Origin: an uncultured Clostridia bacterium | GTDB taxonomy: Bacteria; Bacillota; Clostridia; Christensenellales; Borkfalkiaceae | DNA: 64,000 nucleotides | Reading direction: 5' to 3' | Assembly: GCA_959605945.1 (NCBI GenBank) | Contig: CAUHGY010000001.1 | Coordinates: 1 to 64,000 of the forward strand | Shown: positions 60,639-64,000 of the stretch, piece by piece | How positions within the stretch are numbered: position 1 is the first letter of the stretch | How the letters are laid out: every line of letters begins with the position of its first letter | The notes under the pieces: model-generated | What the model saw: only the letters and a program-made list of their open reading frames with translations | Database searches by the model: none | Told to the model about the DNA's origin: nothing | Made by a program: the position numbers and the translations under genes

Positions 60639-61805
60639 ATGTATACGGTTATATTAAAGAAAAACGAAGAAAAAAGAGTGCTTGACGGTTATCCGTGGAT
60701 CTATGCCAATGAAGTAAGCAGGACCGAAGGAAAAGATAAGCAGGGCAGCGTTGCCAGAGTGTTATCTTATGACGGAAAGTTTGTGGGGCTTGGATATATA
60801 AATCATCTTTCTAAAATATTTGTAAGGATGTTGTCTTTTAAAGAAGAGCCCATAGACAGAAATTTTTATTTCAACAGAATAAAAAACGCCAACCGGCAAA
60901 GGCTTGAATTGGGTTATTGCAACAATTACCGTGCGGTGTTCGGTGAGTCGGATAAACTTCCGGGCCTGATTGTAGATAAGTACGGCGATTATTTATCTGT
61001 TCAGTTTTTATCTTTGGGAATGGAAGTGATAAAAAAGGAAATTATCGGAATTTTAGTAGAAATTTTCTCGCCGAAAGGTATATATGAACGCAGCGATGTA
61101 TCCGTACGTCTCAAAGAAGGACTGAAAGAAACAAAAGGCAGTCTGTACGGGGGAGATTTCGACACCGTGGTAGATATAGAAGAAAACGGCATAAAAATGA
61201 AGGTCGATTTAAAGGAAGGCCAGAAAACAGGGTACTTTCTCGACCAGAAAGAAAACAGAGATAATATTAAATATTATGTCAAAGGAAAAAGCGTTCTTGA
61301 TTGTTTTTGCAACAACGGAGGTTTCTCTCTATGTGCCTGCAAATACGGCGCAACTGATGTTATTGCAGTTGATATCAGCCAAACCGCACTTGATTATGTC
61401 AGACATAATGCTATCCTTAATGGTTATCGAATTGCTTGTGTTAAAGCCGATGTCTTCGAGTTGTTGAGACAGTACAGGAAAGAAGGCAAAAAATTCGGGG
61501 TAGTCATACTTGATCCGCCGGCATTTACTAAATCTGCAGATACGGTTAAACAAGCTGTTAAAGGGTATAAAGATATAAATATATGCGGATTAAAGCTTGT
61601 GGAAAAGGGCGGATATCTGATAACTTGCAGTTGTTCTCAGCATCTTACCGTTCCGAACTTTTTGGATATGATTTCAAAAAGTGTTGCGGAAAGCGGCGTT
61701 CAGGCTAAGCTTTTGGAATTTCGCACTCAAAGCAAAGACCATGCCGCTCTTATCGGTACGGAGCAAAGTTTATATTTAAAAGCAGCAGTGTTGAAAGTTT
61801 TGTAA
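60639..61805 (+). CDS. RlmI-like class I rRNA methyltransferase
   Basis: 388 residues with the RlmI (23S rRNA m5C1962) architecture: an N-terminal PUA domain (about 1-75), an EEHI-type middle domain with GESDKLPGLIVDKYG near 103, and a C-terminal SAM methyltransferase domain with VLDCFCNNGGFSL near 213, VILDPPAFTKS near 288, and the catalytic-type cysteine in ITCSCSQHL near 328. Family membership is clear; the exact target base is assumed. It starts on the base after the phosphopantetheinyl transferase stop. Confidence 0.9.
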   Translation: MYTVILKKNEEKRVLDGYPWIYANEVSRTEGKDKQGSVARVLSYDGKFVGLGYINHLSKIFVRMLSFKEEPIDRNFYFNRIKNANRQRLELGYCNNYRAVFGESDKLPGLIVDKYGDYLSVQFLSLGMEVIKKEIIGILVEIFSPKGIYERSDVSVRLKEGLKETKGSLYGGDFDTVVDIEENGIKMKVDLKEGQKTGYFLDQKENRDNIKYYVKGKSVLDCFCNNGGFSLCACKYGATDVIAVDISQTALDYVRHNAILNGYRIACVKADVFELLRQYRKEGKKFGVVILDPPAFTKSADTVKQAVKGYKDINICGLKLVEKGGYLITCSCSQHLTVPNFLDMISKSVAESGVQAKLLEFRTQSKDHAALIGTEQSLYLKAAVLKVL

Positions 61806-61834
61806 AAACAAAGTAATTTTAAGGAGATATAAGA

Positions 61835-62653
61835 ATGAGCGAATGCACGCATGATTGTTCGAATTGTGCTGAAAAATGTTCGGAAAACACAGATTTCAGA
61901 GAAAAACTTAACGAACTTTCCAAAGTTAAAAAAGTTATCGGCGTTGTCAGCGGGAAAGGCGGTGTAGGTAAGTCGCTTGTTACAGCCATGCTCGCCGTTT
62001 TAAAAAGGCGGGAAGGCTATAAGACTGCTATACTTGATGCCGATATAACAGGCCCTTCCATTCCAAAAATGTTCGGAATAACGGAAAAAGCCCAGGTTAT
62101 GGACGAAAAATATATTCTTCCGGCAATGAGCAAAACGGGGATTTCAGTGATGTCGGTCAATCTTTTACTTGCGTCCGACGACGATCCCGTTATATGGCGA
62201 GGTCCTGTAATTGCAGGAACCGTAAAACAGTTTTGGACGGATGTGGTATGGAATGATGTCGATTATATGTTTGTAGATATGCCTCCGGGAACCGGCGATG
62301 TTCCGCTTACGGTATTTCAATCATTGCCGGTGGACGGAATAATTGTGGTTACATCACCGCAGCAGCTTGTATCCATGATAGTCAAAAAAGCAGTTAAAAT
62401 GGCTGAAATGATGAATATTCCGGTTTTGGGCATTGTTGAAAATATGTCTTACTACGAATGTCCTAATTGCAAAGAAAAAATAAAGGTGTTCGGTGAAAGT
62501 CACATAGAGGAGATTGCCGGGAGATTCGGAATTGACGTTGTTTGCAAAATACCTATTAATACCGAGTTCTCCGCACAGAGCGATAAGGGTCTCATCGAAC
62601 TTTTCGAAGGTGAATTTTTGAAAGCGCTGTGCGAAAAAATTGATAAAATTTAA
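61835..62653 (+). CDS. Mrp/NBP35-type Fe-S carrier ATPase
   Basis: 272 residues. It has a cysteine-rich N-terminus (CTHDCSNCAEKC, residues 4-15), the deviant Walker A GVVSGKGGVGKS near 36-47, DADITGPSIPKMFG near 68, MPPGTGDVPLTVFQ near 149, and a CPNC pair near 207 expected to bridge the dimer. Mrp/ApbC proteins bind and pass on [4Fe-4S] clusters. The cell has several Fe-S enzymes in this window (RlmN, RlmD, VorD). AAGGAG lies 9 bases before the ATG. Confidence 0.93.
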   Translation: MSECTHDCSNCAEKCSENTDFREKLNELSKVKKVIGVVSGKGGVGKSLVTAMLAVLKRREGYKTAILDADITGPSIPKMFGITEKAQVMDEKYILPAMSKTGISVMSVNLLLASDDDPVIWRGPVIAGTVKQFWTDVVWNDVDYMFVDMPPGTGDVPLTVFQSLPVDGIIVVTSPQQLVSMIVKKAVKMAEMMNIPVLGIVENMSYYECPNCKEKIKVFGESHIEEIAGRFGIDVVCKIPINTEFSAQSDKGLIELFEGEFLKALCEKIDKI

Positions 62654-62679
62654 ACAGTCGGCAAAATTTTTTTTGAAAA

Positions 62680-62715
62680 ACCGCGCCTGTATATTACAGG
62701 TGCGGTTAAATTTTT
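62680..62715 (+). terminator. Rho-independent terminator after the Mrp gene
   Basis: The ACCGC...GCGGT and CCTGTA...TACAGG arms pair across 62680-62706 with one G-T position and an AT-rich loop, followed by AAATTTTT. Confidence 0.7.
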
Positions 62716-62829
62716 AATTTAATAGATAAAATTGAAATTATATTTTATCTTAAAATTATATAATTTTACATATAAAAATTCCAATTTAATCTGTTTTACA
62801 TATATTGCGCGATAAAATTTTAAAAGCTA

Positions 62830-62858
62830 TTGACTAACTTGTTTTTTTATTATATTAT
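62830..62858 (+). promoter_or_regulatory. Sigma-A promoter of the GH20 gene
   Basis: TTGACT (62830-62835), a 17-base spacer, TATTAT (62853-62858), 35 bases before the start codon. Confidence 0.6.
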
Positions 62859-62893
62859 TTCTTATAAATAATTCTTATTTGCAAGGAGCAATT

Positions 62894-64000
62894 ATGGAAT
62901 TTAAATTTAATGTCGATGAAGAATTGAAAGCGGGGCTTGAGGAACTTAAAAAATTCTATGATATAAAAGAATGTGCAGACGGTTTAAAATTAACCGCTGA
63001 AAGGCGCCCCGGCGGTTTTGAAGTAATCGGTTCGGAAAATGAGATAAAAATATTTTATTCCGACGTATCGAAATTCTTTTATGCTTTTTCGTTTTGCATG
63101 GAAAATTACGGAAAAAATTTTCATATAAAGCGTAATTGTGATATTGAAAGGATGGGAATTATGCGTGATTGCGCAAGAAACGCAATACTTTCGGTGCAGG
63201 GCGGGAAAAAAATGATTTTGTATATGGTGCTTTTGGGCTATAACTATCTTCAGCTTTACATGGAAGATTTAATGGAGATAGAAAGTTTGCCGTATTTGGG
63301 ACACAATCGCGGCAGATATTCCAAAGCAGAAATAAAGGAACTCGATGCCTATGCAAAAATGTTCGGCGTGGAATTGATGCCTTGTATACAGGCACTTGCA
63401 CATCTTCCGCATTTATTCAGACACGACTGTTTTCTGCCTATAAAAGACATTGACGACATACTTCTTGTCGACGAAGAAAAAACTTATGATTTTCTCGATA
63501 AAGTAATTTGTTTTTTGTCGGAATGTTTTTCGTCACGCAGAGTAAATTTGTGTATGGACGAAGCGCATAATATGGGGTTGGGCAAATATCTCGTCAAACA
63601 CGGATTCCAACCTGACCGCGGTAAAATTTTTATGCGACACCTGGGAAGAGTTATAGATATATGCAGAAAATATGGATTTGAACCGTCGATTTTCAGCGAT
63701 ATGATATTCCGCGTCGGACTGGACATAAGGGAAGTGCACAGCTATGTCGGCATGGAAGGGAAATATTTCAGCAAGGAGTTTAAAGAGAATTTTCCGAAAG
63801 ACGTACAGCTGATTTTTTGGGATTATTATCATGACGATACGGATTTTTACGATTCGGTCTTTAAGAAACATTACGAGCTTACCGACAATGTTTGTTTCGG
63901 CGGAGGAGCCTGGACGTGGATAGGCTTTGTACCGTCTTCTTCACGAGCTAAAAGAACGCTTACTCCGGCAATAGAGAGTTTTAAAAAATACGGTTGTAAA
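62894..64000 (+). CDS. Family 20 glycoside hydrolase (beta-N-acetylhexosaminidase-like), 3'-truncated by window
   Basis: An open frame of 369 codons runs to the last base without a stop. GH20-like features are an N-terminal alpha/beta domain (1-80), then a TIM barrel with RDCARNAILSV near 92, LLGYNYLQLYMED near 115, YLGHNRGRYSKAEI near 136, an LMPCIQALAHL segment near 160, and the catalytic Asp-Glu pair in CMDEAHNMGLG near 220. Members of this family remove terminal N-acetylhexosamines from glycans, mucin or peptidoglycan fragments. No signal peptide is visible, so a cytoplasmic enzyme is suggested. GGAG lies 8 bases before the ATG, and the gene has its own promoter. Confidence 0.82.
   Translation, partial: MEFKFNVDEELKAGLEELKKFYDIKECADGLKLTAERRPGGFEVIGSENEIKIFYSDVSKFFYAFSFCMENYGKNFHIKRNCDIERMGIMRDCARNAILSVQGGKKMILYMVLLGYNYLQLYMEDLMEIESLPYLGHNRGRYSKAEIKELDAYAKMFGVELMPCIQALAHLPHLFRHDCFLPIKDIDDILLVDEEKTYDFLDKVICFLSECFSSRRVNLCMDEAHNMGLGKYLVKHGFQPDRGKIFMRHLGRVIDICRKYGFEPSIFSDMIFRVGLDIREVHSYVGMEGKYFSKEFKENFPKDVQLIFWDYYHDDTDFYDSVFKKHYELTDNVCFGGGAWTWIGFVPSSSRAKRTLTPAIESFKKYGCK

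Noticed and set aside
1..64000. CRISPR arrays, tRNA or rRNA genes, intact prophage or transposon
   Set aside because: No regularly spaced direct repeats, tRNA-like cloverleaf or rRNA segments, or integrase or intact transposase genes were found on reading both strands.

Overview
The window looks like a chromosomal segment of a low-GC, Gram-positive, anaerobic member of the Clostridia, probably an uncultured gut lineage. The evidence is the yloC-gmk-rpoZ-priA-def-fmt-rsmB-rlmN-rsgA-rpe gene order, two T-box leaders, a ferredoxin-dependent 2-oxoacid oxidoreductase, a candidate Re-type citrate synthase, tightly overlapping genes with AGGAG-type ribosome binding sites, and a 28-codon spoVM-like gene after rpe (endospore-former ancestry). 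Nearly all genes are on the + strand. I saw no tRNA, rRNA, CRISPR array or intact mobile element.

Region 1 (1-16 kb) is information processing: the 3' end of ligA, yloC, gmk, rpoZ, priA, two tandem def copies, fmt, rsmB, rlmN, rsgA, rpe, spoVM, an inverted dehydrogenase-like gene that has lost its catalytic zinc ligands, rpmE, a DUF1385-PrmC fusion, and prfA. Region 2 (16-26 kb) holds an aspartate-type aminotransferase, a Re-citrate-synthase-like enzyme, a small P-loop ATPase, thrC, trpS, a three-gene DUF5685 / J-like / membrane protein cassette, rlmD, an orphan and an HD hydrolase. A decayed IS110-type transposase fragment lies at 26.6-26.9 kb, followed by an MFS transporter and an FGGY sugar kinase.

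Region 3 (29.8-43.6 kb) is the most interesting part. A T-box leader with an inferred valine specifier (GTA) precedes an acyl-CoA synthetase and an amidohydrolase. A second T-box with an inferred leucine specifier (CTC) precedes a ten-gene run: a LeuA-like protein that keeps its leucine-sensing domain but has lost catalytic and metal-binding residues, a TIM-barrel/acyl-CoA-synthetase fusion, branched-chain aminotransferase, a P-loop ATPase, a ferredoxin subunit plus three VOR-type oxidoreductase subunits, an XRE-cupin regulator and another acyl-CoA synthetase. T-boxes switch genes on when the cognate amino acid is scarce. I therefore infer an anabolic salvage route: branched-chain acids to acyl-CoA, reductive carboxylation to 2-oxoacids, then transamination to valine, leucine and isoleucine.

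Region 4 (43.7-52 kb) is a complete histidine operon, hisZ-G-D-C-B-H-A-F-IE plus a PHP-type histidinol phosphatase. Region 5 (52-64 kb) holds a small XRE regulator with a palindromic operator candidate, a split chromate-type transporter pair, an MFS permease, a phenylacetate-CoA-ligase / ACT / amidohydrolase / aminotransferase group that parallels region 3 on an aromatic theme, pyrophosphatase, an apparently leaderless Sfp-type phosphopantetheinyl transferase, an RlmI-like methyltransferase, an Mrp-type Fe-S carrier, and the start of a family 20 glycoside hydrolase cut by the window edge.
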